A stretch of DNA of 64,000 nucleotides from Symbiodinium natans (taxonomy: Eukaryota > Sar > Dinophyceae > Suessiales > Symbiodiniaceae), in contig CAJNDS010002619.1 of the NCBI GenBank assembly GCA_905221605.1, positions 1-64,000 on the forward strand, given 5' to 3'. The position numbers and the translations under genes are program-made. The notes below the pieces were generated by a model. It was not told the origin of the DNA. It saw only the letters and a list, made by a program, of their open reading frames with translations, and made no database searches. Position 1 is the stretch's first letter, and the number at the start of each line of letters is the position of its first letter. Below are positions 1 to 12,790 of the stretch, in pieces.

Positions 1-3000
1 GACTTCAGGTGCCCGGCTGGTAGGGGTCCGTGGGCTCGGTGGCCGCCAGCTGCCGCACCAGCTCCGGCAACAGCTCATGCAGTCCATGCGCCTCTCAGCC
101 GACTCAGCTCTCTTCTTGAGTCTTGGCCCCCATTCTCTGGAGCTCCTAAGCGCAAATCGTTGCCCTGGCGATCCGAGCCGAAGCTCCTTAAGGCTCAAGT
201 TGCCTCCGAAGCCTCCCCAAGCCAGCAAAGCCAATTTTGAAACCTCAACTTCCAGTCATAAAGGCGGCCTTGAAGTACGGGCTCCAAGCCTCAACGAATC
301 CAGACTTGCAGCAGAGTACAGAGGTAGACGCCGAACAATCAGGATGCTCGCGAGAGCACTTCACACGAAACCATGTCCGGGACCTCTTCCACTGCAACAC
401 CATCAGTTGCAGAAGAATGTCCTCTCATGCCACGGTGATTCCGGTCATGTTGCAGTACTTTCAGCAGGAAGCAATCCAACATTCTGCCACACGCAGAACA
501 CGGCCCGATACCGGACAGCAAAAGCCAGCGTGCCCGCAAAGCCCTCTCCTGCAGCACCTTCACATGCTGCCGTCCGCAGCACCTTTGCAATCGGGCGGAG
601 CTGTTTCTTGCGAACTTGTTTTCGCGATTCCTTTCTGTTTGTCCATGTCGTCCTTGGCTTTTCCGAGGAAAACCTCTGTTCTCTCCGTATGTTATAGGAT
701 TCCTGCTAATCATCATGGGATTCTTGTTGGCTTTAATAAAACTCCGATTGCTTCCAACTGACATTCGTACGAATTTTGGGTCTTTTTGCTCCTCCATAGT
801 AATAGGTTGGATTGAGGAAGAATTGCTCCACGTAGGTGGAGGCTTCGACCGTAATCGTGGAGGACCAGTTGCAACATTTTCTCGGGAGCAGAAGGTCATT
901 GGTAGCTCATAGATGAAAAAAAGAAACCTGCACATTTGCAACCCTGGGGCCTTCAGCGGCGCTCAGGCGGGCAGCTACGGTTAAGGGGCGGGTCTCCACC
1001 CAGTGTCTCGGTCTCCGTCGAATGGCTCTCTTCAGCATGTTTTCGGCTTCGTTCGGGCAGCAACTGGTCGTTTTCTGCCACAAACTTCTCGGCATTCCGC
1101 TGGCGACCCCCGGAGGCCCCGGCTTGTCGTGGCCTAGCTTTCGACCGGATTGTTCACCCAAAGCTTCCTGATGCGGGCACCCAAACGGGTCATATGGTTC
1201 CAACTTGAAAGTAGGGTTTGTAGGGCTTTGGAATTTGGGTTCCTACATTTCATCCGGCAGGCTCCGAAAGGAAAACTTGACAGCACCTGCAGTGCGAGGT
1301 CGACAGCTTGAGACGGAGGTCCTTCAGCTATCAACAGAATTTCCATGAATTTCCTCTATCTCAAGCACTCATGAACTCGCCCTCGACACGGAACCCAACG
1401 TAGAAACCGCAACATCATCTCTCTCACTCTCGTTCCACAACCTTGTTCATGCACTTTCTCGTCACTCCTTGAGACCCTTCGATCCTTTTCCAATCGGCTC
1501 TGGCGAGGTTACTTGTGTTCACCATCTTACCCAACAACTTTGATGTCGACTTACGAATTCCTCGGCACAGACAAGATTGTTGCAATTAAGAACCAAAACA
1601 AGCTGCTCAAGAGCTTCCCTGACAGAAGCAATCAGCAAGGCCATCGTTTAAACTACACGCGGCACCTTCACTGCATCCGCCCCAGACCCCGAGGCAGTCT
1701 CGGGTTTGGGTGACGACGGTGATGCAGGCGACCTTGGCCAACGAGCTAAGCACAGTTGGCGACCGCATGCCAGCGACCGCATGCGACCGCAATGGGTGAC
1801 ATGAAACACGGATAAACACGGGCCAGCGGCGAAGGCGTGACAGGCAAGCCTGGAGGCTCATCCATGGCGAAGAGATGCGAACAGACACCTCACCTGCATC
1901 TGCCCTGCGTTCGCGGTCGAGGCCTGTAATGCATTGTAAAGCATATTGCCAGTGTAGATCTGCAGGCTTCGGAAATTTATGCGATGCTCTTAGCTCGGGC
2001 CAGTAAGAGAGGCGTCTCGTCACCAACCCATGCAAAAAAATTAGGCAGCACACGTCGAAACAGCAAAGATGCACTCTAGGAAGGAGGACCCTCGAAAAAC
2101 CCATTTCTGACGGAATGGATTTCCAAGAAGGTGCCACTACTTTCCCAGCCCTGCAGAAGCTGTGATCCAGCGCATGTCCGAATCCATAGAGCCTGACAAG
2201 AGAAGGTGTGCACGGACAGGAGGACACAGCATGAGGTGCACGGTGCCCTATCGCATCATGTCAAAGTAGCACTCTGTGGCGCAATGTCACTTGGGAAAGC
2301 TTCGTGTGCAGCAACGAAGTACTTCAACAGAGAGGCAGAAGAGAGCACAACGTACTTATCTTACCAGGTATGACCCGAGCATGTTGTCGCAAAGAGCCGT
2401 CCTTCCAAGCGTTGCCACACCGCCAGGCGAGCGGCCCCGGCGCACATCGCACGGAGACTGGAAGGCGGAGCTCCAGCCTGGGAAATCACAGAAAAACACA
2501 GGCGATGCTGCATGGTCAGTTCTCTGAATTATGGTTCTTTTTGAGTACCTTAAATAAGAAGGGCCGCCTTATAATAAGGAGCCCAAAAGGGACCATACTT
2601 TAGAGAAGTGAACACATGCACCCCGCAGCGTCCTCCTGAAGCGCGCAGGTAGACAGCTCCAGAAGCCGCGTTGCTGCACCGCCACCAAGGAGATGTCGGG
2701 CCGCTTCCTCGGCCGGCGCGCCCATGGTGCGCCATACGTATCATACGTACACATGTATGTGTATATGTGTGCGCAGATTGTCCCAGTACCGGTGTCTGCG
2801 CCGCGCTGCACCCGACGGCTGGGGGCTGCAGCTGGGCCTCGGACCGTTACGGCCGAGTTGCCAGAGCCTGGTGGCACTCACAGACTCACTGTGTCACCCC
2901 CGGCCCGGCCGAGCACTCATCTCCGCTGCCCCGAGCACCCAGCCATTGTTCACAACCAGTCCAGACAAACCTTGCAACCTCGCGACACGGATCAACGCAT

Positions 3001-4010
3001 CACCGCTGTGCTACAAGCAGAAGCCATGTCCCCCGCAACAGCGCCACGTCACAAGGTCTCAAAGCCATGGCAATCCTTACAGGCGACATTTCAAGCTGCT
3101 CCTATGCAGGAAGACTGAGTCGAGAAACCGGACTTCTGCTGCACAACAGAAAGAGCCATTTGCAGCTAGGCTCTTCCACCCAGCCAGTGGCCCCGATCTC
3201 GGCACAAGTAAGGAAGTGGAAGCTCAGCAATGCACGAAAATTGCAGGAAACAAATGATGATACTGAAGGATGGGCAGGCAGGGGCGGGGGGGGAGGGGGG
3301 GGCAAGAGGGAACTGAAGGAAAAGGAGGCTCGGGATCCGGGCACTAGAGCCTCAAGCGCCGCTGCCGCGGACGTCGGCGCCAGCCCCTGGAGCGATCCGA
3401 CGCCTCAACGCAAAAGCCCGTTTACTGCCCATTTGACAAATGAAGTTGGAATAGTCCATTGGTCCATAAGTGTGACCGAAACCTTCGGGAACTTCGGGGT
3501 AACGGTGTAATTCGCATCTTGCTGCGCTCGGCTCTCGACTTTTGACTGCAGAGCAGGCCTGCATCTCTGAAGATGCTGAAAACCATCGACACAGCTGTGC
3601 TAAGCTTCGTTCAGCTGCGTTAAGCTGCCAGTGGCATTGCGATCTGCGACTGTGCAGATGCTTGCAGCCTCGGCCAACTTTAGACTGCGAGAACTTCGCA
3701 CTCGCTCGATGAGCTCGTCCAGCAGAGCCTTGACCTCGATGACTCGATATGATATGCTGACTCGAAGATATGAGCAAAGCGAAGCATCCTGCAACTGATA
3801 TAAGCTATGCTCAGACTGCTAGACCGTGCCAAACTCCAAATACGGAGTGGAGTTAGTCGAGGTGGAAGGCCCTCCCTTTGGGACCCCTGCGAAGTGCTGC
3901 GCGCGGCTGTGGCTTCGGTGTCGTCGCCTCAGGGTGAAGAAGCTCCGCCCGCAGGCCACCCCGGTGACGACTACGGGGTGACCTCATTCCCTAAGCCCCG
4001 ACATCGCTCG
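1..4010. other. no assignable gene
   Basis: Short open frames occur on both strands but none carries a motif I recognise. The best minus-strand piece is a 57-codon open stretch around 950-1130 that reads as a charged, Glu/Ser/Thr-rich peptide and could be an exon. A G-rich run lies at about 3285-3303. I see no RNA gene, promoter or mobile element. Exons under 100 nt, as found elsewhere in this window, could be hidden here. Confidence 0.4.
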
Positions 4011-5095
4011 CAATGTGCGCACAGGGACAAAAAAATTCGGGTGAGGGTCGAATCAGAAAAACGAGTCGAAAACGCCAAAGACCGAGTCAGAAAACGGAAA
4101 GCCGAGTCAGGAGACGCGAGTCAGAAAACAAGACAGTGAGTCAACAAACGGCCCCAGGCACAGAATGGTTAGCCTCTACAACGAAACGTAAGGCTTGCCA
4201 AGCAGCCGTCTATCCCTTCTTGGATAGGTACCTACTTTGTAGGGGTCTATCGGGACATGTATAGACCCTCAGCCCTACCCGTCTATCCTCAAAAAAGAAA
4301 AACCCCTATCTGATCATCTACAGGGTCCACCGAAACCGATAGATACCTGGCATAGGCACCTCCCATGGGTAGGATAGGGTCCTATACATAAGGGGGGCGG
4401 CTCTGACACAGACCCTGTTGTGACCCTATGGACCCGCTTCGTTTTCAGACAGGTCCCCGTGCACGTCAAGCCCGCGCTTGTTAAGCCGTGCAAGCTTGCT
4501 TCAGGCATTTCTTCTTCCAAATGGGGGGCAGGGGGGGTTTGCAAATGGGGTAGGCTCCCCCACCAACCCCACTCCCCTCCCCGACTTTTCGATCCGCCAT
4601 AGACCCCGATCCCTTTCAGATAGGCCCCTATGCCTAAAAACCCCCTAATTCAGCCCGAAACCCTAAAACCCCCTAAACCCTAATACCCGAAACCCTGAAC
4701 CCGAACAACCAAACCCTAAACCCTAACAACCCCTAACCCTAAACCCTAAACCGCCGAAACCCTAAACCCAAAAAAGCCCCTAAACTCTAAAGCCTAAAAC
4801 CCCCTCAGCCCGAAATCGAAAAAAAAAACCTAAAAAATCCTAAACTGCAAACCCACAAAACCCTAAACCCTAAACGGCCCTAAACCCTAAAAAAACCCGA
4901 AAGATCCGACAAACCCCTAAACCCTCGAACCGCATGGGAAGGCTCTTTTTTCTGGCAGGGCTTCAGAGTGTTTTCGACTCACGTTTCTGGGGGTGTTGTC
5001 TGTCGGGGCATCCCGTTTGCGACTCAGGGGTCAGCCCTGTTCTTTGACTCGGACTCATGAGCACTTTTTCCGACTTGACCCTCACTCCCGATTGC
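4011..5095. repeat. telomere-like CCCTAAA block with inverted GAGTC arms
   Basis: The core at about 4620-4930 is a degenerate array of CCCTAAA-type units (CCCTAAACCC, CCCGAAACC, CCCTAATACC), the strand complement of the TTTAGGG telomere repeat. The left arm (about 4030-4140) repeats GAGTCAGAAAAC/GAGTCGAAAAC. The right arm (about 4960-5095) carries the same words reversed (GTTTTCGACTC, TTTGACTCGG). The outer edges match as inverted copies: GTGAGGGTCGAA on the left against TTGACCCTCAC on the right. Between the left arm and the core, 4205-4400 is rich in GTCTATC/GATAG words. The block therefore looks like a defined composite repeat rather than a chromosome end. Confidence 0.75.
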
Positions 5096-6372
5096 GCGAA
5101 GGGCCTTTAAAGCGAAAGTGCAGTTGTGCAGGTTGAACAGCTGTCCAGAAGCTTTATAAAGGGAGCGCATGGCACGGAGTCGCTCCAAGGAGCTCCGACA
5201 AGAAGAAAGGCATAGAAGGCTTGGTGCTCAGCGGCCACTGACCAGTCGCCAGTGTCAGCGCCCTCTGCCTCGCAATATAGGTGAGCAGCCGCATGAAGCA
5301 TGCACGACATACACACAATCCCATCACAAGGACCATTGTAACATTGTCAGATATGACATATGGCTGACACTTGGCAGCCCCACGCGGCTGGGTCATCACT
5401 GTTGCCTCCGGCCAGCAGACCTGCACCTGTGATGCTTGAAAACTACTTGCACATGCCCGCGAGTCGCTGCAGCTTTCGTAGCAAATGTCATTCTTGCGAT
5501 AACTACACAAAACTGCAGAGTAGTAATCACAGCAGGCCGCGCCATCAACAGCTGCATAGCGAAGAGCCTGGTAGGACGTTTAAGTTGGAAGCCGACCGTG
5601 AGGCAGACTTGTCGCATAAAAAGCTTTCTGCCGAGGTTCCAGGACAAGCTGTCGAGTGCCCAAGCGTGACAATCGCCGTTGGTAGCCTGGGAAAATCTGA
5701 CTTCCCTGAGGTTATGTCACAAAGACAAAGCCAAAGTCGGGCAGCCCGCTTTCTGGAGATATGTGCCAGAGAACCGGAACCTGAAACTGGAGTGACATAG
5801 TGATGTCTCCTTGAACAACACGACATCTCGCGACAAGCTTCGAGTTCAAAAGGTCGGCAGCTTAGCCAGCGGCCGGCGGCGATTTCTGGTACATCGGCCT
5901 CAGGAAGGCTGACATCGGTTTGCGTTTCAAATTTTCAAATTCAAAAACCAAGCGAAGAGGTTCTACTAGCAGCAAGATCCGGCACGTGCTCATCTTGTTG
6001 GAATATGGTGAGAGAGGAAGAGACGTGCTGAGCTCCTCGCGGGGTCATGTTCGATGGTCGCTGCAGAGCGGAGCTGCACGGGAGGCTGAACAATGCGTTG
6101 CCAAGTCTCCACTCGCACTGAATCTCACGGTGTCTCACATGACGCTGCTGCAGTTTTTGGACATGAAAAGTCAACAAAAATCAAAGTTGCTTCGCACAAT
6201 TTCGCACAACTTCGCCCCTCACCTCCCGCCAACAAAAATCACGTCGGACGCCAGCACCTCGGGCTCCTGCATCTCCTGCACACGCGCTCTCACGGACTCT
6301 CAGGGGCTCTCACAGGCTCTCACAGGCTAGGTCCCCCCGTACTTGCTTTCTCTTCCTTCCTCTCTCTCGCTC

Positions 6373-6404
<32 letters not shown>

Positions 6405-7079
6405 CCCATCTTGCTATTCCCGCTTCGTCTCGATGCTCGGGCACCCCCCGCGCCCAGAGTTTTTGCTGCCACTCTTTGGTCATCTAGCGTCTCTTTGAGA
6501 CCTTCCGACATGGCGCATGCGCTCGCCATGTTTCCGGCGAGGTGAGCCCTGAACTCACGTGGGAGATGAATCGCAGAGCGTGTGCGGGGAGAGTGAGGGC
6601 GGCAGGAATCCCTTCACACCAGAGGTGGCCCATGATACCAATGACATACTACTTTACTTCCATGCGTCTGCACGCCCAGACGTGGATGCTGAAAATTCAT
6701 GCTGACGCCCTTTCAGGAGCTAAGTCATGTTCAAACACAGCAATGACGCAGCAGAGACACCATCTGCTCGAAGCTGCCAAAAAAGCTACGGGAGATGCTT
6801 CCTGCCGGAAAATCGCTATGAACGAGGGAGCTGTCTTGAACCATCCTGAACCTATACTCGAAAGTGTGGACTCACAGCGAAGCCAAGATGGGCTTGGAGT
6901 CAGGAGGCTCCAATAACCAATTGTCCCTCGTCCTCGAGGTCCTGGGCGCAAGCTGACCTTCGACGCAGAATCGGAGCATGTTGAGCGCACAAGCGAACTC
7001 ACAGCTGCCTAAGGTCCTAAGGCACTCCTAAAGCCAAGCTACAAGATCGTCTTCATGGCAGCTTGCTCCTGAAACATCT
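5096..7079. other. no assignable gene
   Basis: No gene could be assigned. Several 60-150 codon open frames exist on both strands, for example 5360-5800 plus and 5396-5647 minus, without family motifs. A CT microsatellite lies at 6359-6404. Confidence 0.4.
6359..6404. repeat. (CT)n microsatellite
   Basis: An almost pure CT dinucleotide tract of about 45 bp with two or three interruptions. Confidence 0.95.
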
Positions 7080-7129
7080 GAAGCAAGTGGGGCAGAGAGG
7101 GAGGTGTTGGGAGTTCAAAGGGAGTAAGC

Positions 7130-8190
7130 TCAGACTCCCACCTGGCTTCTCGGAGCCTTCGGATAGCCGATGTGCTGCAGCTGCTCGGCAGCAGCCACCA
7201 TGCAGGCACCCAGGTCGTTCTGCGATTCGGGCGCGCTCGGCGCAGCCTCAGCCTCCGCTGGCTCCTCCACCGGCCCCGGCCTTACCAAACGGGGGGGGGG
7301 GGGGCGCGCAGGAGGGCAACACGCATCTCGTTTCATGGTTGAATCATCTCTGCTGTCCCAGCATCTTCGCCGACCAGGTCAGTGACAGGCCGACAGCCAT
7401 CGCGCAAACTTGCAAGGCTGCCGCCAGCGCAGCAGTGCAAGACCCGCGGTGCTGGAGCATCGTAGGAAAGAGCCTCTGCAAGGCAATCTAGTTCATACCA
7501 TGCTTTCTTGTGAAGAGGTTTGGCTTTGGGACACTTTCGGGGGAGCTTGGGGGAGCTTGCAAAGAAGAGGTAAAGCAGATCAGCAAGCCAAGTTCTGTCC
7601 AGAAGCCCCTGGTGTCCCAAAACCACTAGTGCCGGGCTTGGGATGACGCAAAGCACGGTGGCCACCCGCGCAGCTTCGGCATCTGCAGGTCCCTTCTCGG
7701 AGACAGCCCCGACCTCCTCCCTGCAGTGTGAAAGTGTGTCAGGCTGTGTTGCACTTGAAGTTGGGCGGTAAGCTGGCAACCCTCGCATGATTGCGGCAAC
7801 GTTGCAGGATGCGCCGAGCTGTGTTCAATGCTGCCAGCGGGCCCTTCAGCAGCAACTCCTGGCATCGCTTGTCAGCCCCCGTGATGTCACTTCTTAACGA
7901 TCCTTGCATCTGCCCCCATTCGGTTAAGAACAGAAAGGAGAGTGCACTGGTAAAGGTCCCGCTGCTGCTCTGCTCGTACGTATCCAGAAAGGTCTCGAAG
8001 TCCGGAGGCTTGTCCTGCTCTCCAACTGGCAAAACTAAAGAGCAGGCGGCCGTGCAAAAGCCACTTGCAAGCCCACTTACAACTACCTGGCAACAGCTCC
8101 AGGAGCCCGTGAGCCATCCTTGGAGGATGGGCACCACCTTCAGCTCAGACGTCTTGTTGAGCTGCGCTCCCTGAGGTGCAGCCGAGATCG
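7130..8190 (-). CDS. candidate spliced gene, unknown product
   Basis: Several minus-strand stretches look like exons by composition (GC-rich third positions, charged peptides) but no family was recognised. The strongest is about 8060-7790, open for about 85 codons, with the words PPDFETFLDTYEQ and RRILQRCRNHA; an overlapping frame is also open but has weaker third-position bias. A second piece, about 7290-7130, reads as Glu/Ala/Pro-rich with QNDLGACMVAAAEQLQHIGY. A third, about 7490-7350, includes LVGEDAGTAEMI. Splice joins were not resolved. The pieces could belong to one gene with the ORF at 9834-9079 upstream on the same strand. A poly-G run interrupts the region at 7291-7304. Confidence 0.3.
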
Positions 8191-9078
8191 ACTGCTTACC
8201 AAAAAGTTCACAACACCACGTTCCAAAACTCACCAACATTCATAATGCGAGCACTGGAAATGGAGCGTCCTTCCAGAGGTGCTTCCACAGCTCCTGTGCA
8301 AGGGACTGCACATTCACCCCTAAGAAACGTGGATTTCGACCACACCCATAGAGGCCCAGAGGCCTCAGACCCCGAGTTGCTCTTGTCACTGCGATGCTCC
8401 ATTGATACCCTTCATCAACACAAGAAGAACTGCAGACGAGAATTTACTTGTGAGGAGTTATCTTTCATCCCAACGATCTTACTCCACGTTTCGCTTGTCC
8501 CTTTAGCACCATTCCCTGACAATTTTGCATTATCTCGGAAGTTTCTTCATATAGAAAGTATAACAAGTTGACCAACAATCCAAATGGAAAGGCCGTTACT
8601 ACTCATCAAAGGGCTTAACATGGGTCACATCGAATAAGGGAATTCCGTGAGTCACGCCTCCATAACGAACGCCAGCTGCACACCTCCACCATATTGCAAC
8701 AGAAACCACGGCTCAGCCAAAGCCATTCCCAAGGCGACCTTGCAGTGTCTGCAGAGCGAGCAGAGTGTGCAGAGAATGTGCAGATGTGGCAAAAGAGTCC
8801 TGCACATTCCAAATACAGAACTCTGTCGTGCAAGTACCCCCAAACAAGCAAAGCACAAGCGGAGGCCAACAGGACAACCTCCGTAAACTCACATCGGCAG
8901 AAAGTGCCACATTTCAAACCTGACTGACCCCAGCCAGCCGATTCCTTCGGCAGCTCTGAGCAAACGATATCAAAGGCACGCCAGCTTTGCCGCACTCGCA
9001 CAGGCGCAAGAGAAGCATCCTGCGCGGAGCACACGATTGAACAATCCCCAGCAATCCTTCCAAGAAGTCCAAAAACAC
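8191..9078. other. no assignable gene
   Basis: The stretch between the two candidate minus-strand coding regions. Short open frames only; nothing recognised. It could be intron or spacer. Confidence 0.4.
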
Positions 9079-9834
9079 TCAAAACATCTCAAAACACTCC
9101 CGCATGGGGTCATATGGGGTCCTGGACAGGTGTTCACTTAGCACGCCTGCTTCAGTGAGAGTCAACCAAGCCCTTATGCAGCGATGAGTGTCTACCCGAG
9201 TCTTCAGGGAGCCATCATCGTTCAAAGGCCGCACGGAACGCAGCAGCTTCAGGAGATCGGCATCCTTCATGATTTTGGCCTTGGCCAATAGCTCGTCATC
9301 CCAGATGCCAGCTCCCCACTGTGAGTTCCGCAGCAGGCCAACATTGATGTCGACTTGCTCTGCTGGATAATCCCACGGAACGCCTTGAAGAAACGTGCGG
9401 CCTTCCTTCAAGACCTTCCGGAAGTGCAGGAGGTGGCGGAGCAGCTTCTTGCAAGTGGCAACAAGGTCTGTACTGGCCAGCGCAGGATCCGAGAGGGCCA
9501 CGGCACAAAGCTTCTGCAGACGCTCGGCGTCTCCCTTTTGCAGGGCCTGGAGTAGCTGCTCGCGCCGATCCTCTGATCTGGCGCGCTGGCCCGTCTGTTC
9601 GAAGCACACGATGTCGGGAAAGCCTGCCAGTACAAAACTCAAAAAACACATCGAATCAAGCTGTCTGTCAGCTGCTGGGATCTCAGGAAGTACCGCTCCT
9701 GCTTTGACAAAGTCGATGTGCCGCAAGAGGGCTCGACGCTGCTTCGGATCGCGCTTTGCATCCCAGCGTGGCAGCCCACCATGGGAGGCACTCTTACGCA
9801 TGCTGCTTGCGGCTTGCGGATGATCATATGCCAT
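9079..9834 (-). CDS. hypothetical protein, 251 codons
   Basis: An uninterrupted frame starts at an ATG at 9834 and ends with a stop at 9079. The product is soluble, charged and probably mostly helical. It has no signal peptide or membrane segment, apart from one hydrophobic patch near residues 62-72 (CFLSFVLAGF) that could instead be read-through of a short intron, since a TGGCAG|G acceptor-like site follows it. Notable words are FRKVLKEGRTFLQGVPWD and DADLLKLLRSVRPLNDDG. Third codon positions are GC-rich, as in the recognised genes of this window, which supports coding. I do not recognise the family. It lies on the same strand as all the identified genes. Confidence 0.55.
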   Translation of the reverse strand: MAYDHPQAASSMRKSASHGGLPRWDAKRDPKQRRALLRHIDFVKAGAVLPEIPAADRQLDSMCFLSFVLAGFPDIVCFEQTGQRARSEDRREQLLQALQKGDAERLQKLCAVALSDPALASTDLVATCKKLLRHLLHFRKVLKEGRTFLQGVPWDYPAEQVDINVGLLRNSQWGAGIWDDELLAKAKIMKDADLLKLLRSVRPLNDDGSLKTRVDTHRCIRAWLTLTEAGVLSEHLSRTPYDPMRECFEMF

Positions 9835-11423
9835 TTTGCATGGTTTGGTCGTTGTGAGTCATTGGCTCATGCTGATTGTGCTGGATCATACGTGTTCGAT
9901 GCTTCATGCTTCGTGGGTCGCACTTTCCAACGTGCGGCCAACGGTGCTCCGACTGTGCTCCAACTGTCCTCCAACCGTGTTCCCGACAAACGTCCCGTGC
10001 TCTCCCGTCGTGTCATGCACACGGCTCGTGCCGAAAACCAACACACAAGGACACCGTGTGCCAGCATGAGCCAACACATGTCAGTCTGAACTCTTCAACT
10101 CCGAAATCACTGGACTCGTGCCCTCCACCCCTTGGGCCTCCTTAGCTGATGGCAGCAGGTCCACCACAAGCCTGTTGGAAGGCCTGTATGGAGCGCTGAT
10201 GGCAACAAACATCGCCCCCGTCACATCCCGTCACTACTTCAGATTTTGGCGCGACAGCCATACTGACCAGAGTTCCCGCCTTGCCAACGGGATGCATTCG
10301 GAGACCCACAGGGGCACCTGCTCCTGCAAAAACTGCGCACTCTAAACTCCCATCAGAAAAAGGGCCACTTCTGAGACCCGCGATGACCCGCAATAACCCG
10401 CAATGACCCGCAATAACCCGCAATGATGCAATGACCCGCAGTGAACTGCAATCAATCGCCCGTGGCCCGCATGCCCGTTCAATCTGCTCTAGCCCACAGT
10501 CTGACCGTGGAGTTTGAAAGGGAGCAACAGCGTTTTTGTTGATGCGAGAAGGCACGACAGTGATGCTGACGATGAAGACGACAGCGAGGAAGCCTGTCCG
10601 TCTTCTGCTGTGCGCTCAAAGGGATTGAGGACAGTTCGACGCAGAGTGGGACGAACTCGTGAAGGGTCACGGGCAGAGCCCCGTGCAGAGCCCACACTGG
10701 GAGAACCTGAGATGGAAGACACCCAGCGTGAAGGGCCAACCAACATGGCCAACTTCAGAACGACACGCATTTGAAAGCTATCTGCAATTCAAAACAGCGG
10801 ACGTTCCTGTGCCTGAAGAACAGGACTCGTCTGCAATCATTAGCACAGTTTGATATTCCCGAATATGTGTCAAAAGCGTACAACGAGTTCCGAGCTTTCA
10901 CAGGGTGTTTCCTGGCCACTTGCCCCGATCTGCGCACAATACAACCACGCATCCAAAACAGGATTTGAAGAGTTGACAGTTCTGGAGCTCCACCAGGACG
11001 TAATTAGCGCAAGAAAGCACTTGAATGCACTTGATCTAGGGGAGTTTCTCGGTCGAGGGTCGACAGCATCAGGATGTCACCCAAGTCGGAAACTCGATCG
11101 CCCGCACTGCCACAAACAGCTTCAATCAGATCTTGTCATTTTTGACGTCGCATGCTCGCTTTCGTCGTTCGTCCGGCCTGTGCAGGACATGGCGCTGATG
11201 TTTATGCCCCGCTCGAGGCCAAACCTTTGCATCCGATGCTGCAGGGCAGACGGGACGATGACCACAACACGCACACACCCAGCACACACAGAGCGCAGGG
11301 GAATCTCCCAGACTAGAAGACGACATGACATATCTGTTCAACCTTCAGGATACCTATTAAGCGGCAAACAACTGCATTGCTGACACTGAACCTGGCAGGT
11401 ACGTGGGAGAGATCACTCCCATG
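9835..11423. other. no assignable gene; short tandem repeat
   Basis: A 10-bp tandem (ACCCGCAATG/ACCCGCAATA, about six copies) lies at 10376-10446. The plus strand at 10514-10774 is open for 86 codons with an acidic stretch (DSDADDEDDSEE), but the complementary frame is equally open and Ser-rich, so I cannot call either. Plus-strand words FDIPEYVSKAYNEF (about 10850-10905) look exon-like without a match. Confidence 0.4.
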
Positions 11424-11439
11424 TCACTGCAATGTGGCC

Positions 11440-12790
11440 GTCGTCGTTGGCACAAGAACCAGAGAATGCACCCGTGCCCCCTGCTTCGATCCTTGCGAAA
11501 CCCTAAGCTTGGAATCAGGGCGTACACACACAGAGACCAATTTGATGAAGGACAGCTGTTGCGTGGAATACACTGAGGGAAAGTCAGGGGTCTGCTCCAA
11601 GCCACACGCGACTTGGAGCCTCTCGATCATGCTCAATCGTGCCAGCCTTCTCAACCCCTCTGCGCATTGGAGCATCTCTGCCAATCTCTGCGCTTGCACG
11701 ACATCATAAGGGCGGCCAAAAAGGCTCTCGCACAAAAGAATCTTGTTTTGCACCCGGGGTATTCGGGGGAGTCACACGATGCTGTGCGCAGGAAGCACCG
11801 CTGTGGGCTCATCAGGGCACACACACCAAGCCAAGCCAATCTAAGCGCCGGTCCTGTATCTGAAAGAGGCGGGCCTCCTGCAAGTGAACCCAACGTGCTC
11901 GCATGCGATCGCAACATCCCATGGCCATCTGAGCCCACCGCCTCCTCGTCCGACAGGAAACACTCTCGCAGCGCCTTGCCAGCCTTGGCACTCGGATCCA
12001 CGAACACTTGATTCAGTGGTCAATCCCCATGCCACCATCCAGTCGACGAAGTCCGTACGACAGTACATGCAATATTGGCTGTGGCTCTGAATAGGGGTAT
12101 GTCGCGGTATCCCGCCACCCGCCTGTGTTACATACGTATGTCGCGCCCACTTGTTTCATACGTATGTCGCGGGGTTTGTTGCGGCTGTTTCGCGCTGTCT
12201 TGAAAACGAGATACGAAACCCATGCAGTTCCAAGAACGGGCTTGTCGCAAAGGCTTGTCGCGGAGGCTTGTCGCGGAGGTTTGTCGCGGACTGCTTGTCG
12301 CAAGCAGAACGGCTTTGTTACAAACCCTATGTCGCGGAAAGACGCCCGGGAGCCAGTTACATACCTAGACTTTTGAGCCGCATATCATGCAATATCATGC
12401 AATATCATGCAATATCATGAAATATCATGCAATATCATGCAATATCATGCAATATCATGCAATATCATGCAAGATCATGCAATATCATGCAATCTTGCAA
12501 TGTGGTGCAATTGACCCGCAGTGTGCCAACTCGAGAAGCCGGCATGCTCCCAGACCGCCACATGGTCGTGATCGACCAGGCCATGCTCCGCGTAGTACTC
12601 CAGCCTGGCATATTGTTCATGTCGCATTGGATCAAGATATGGCGCTCTTAGGTCCACGTTGTCTATGGCCGCAATCTCAGCCGGCGACCAAGAGATCACC
12701 AAAACTGCCGGTGCGCTCTCCAAGGCAGCTGGGAGGCGGCGGGCCAATGCCTCAACGACCCCCCCTGATGGCCCCACACCCGCTGCGAGT
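11440..12790 (-). CDS. candidate exons of an unknown gene
   Basis: Three minus-strand pieces read like exons with GC-rich third positions. The first, about 12780-12520, contains SPAEIAAIDNVDLRAPYLD and HEQYARLEYYAEHGLVDH. The second, about 12010-11890, contains VFVDPSAKAGKALREC. The third, about 11755-11590, contains RPYDVVQAQRLAEMLQ and RRLARLSMIERLQVA. I recognise no domain and did not resolve splice joins, so whether they form one gene is an inference from strand and spacing. Two short tandem repeats (12236-12305 and 12381-12489) lie between the first two pieces. Confidence 0.3.
12236..12305. repeat. CTTGTCGCGGAGG tandem
   Basis: Four to five imperfect copies of a 12-15 bp unit (CTTGTCGCGGAGG and variants). 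Related TATGTCGCGG words lie just upstream at 12100-12175. Confidence 0.85.
12381..12489. repeat. 10-bp tandem ATATCATGCA
   Basis: About eleven copies of the decamer ATATCATGCA with single-base changes in two copies (GAAAT, AAGAT). The unit is nearly one helical turn and contains the palindrome TGCA. Confidence 0.95.
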
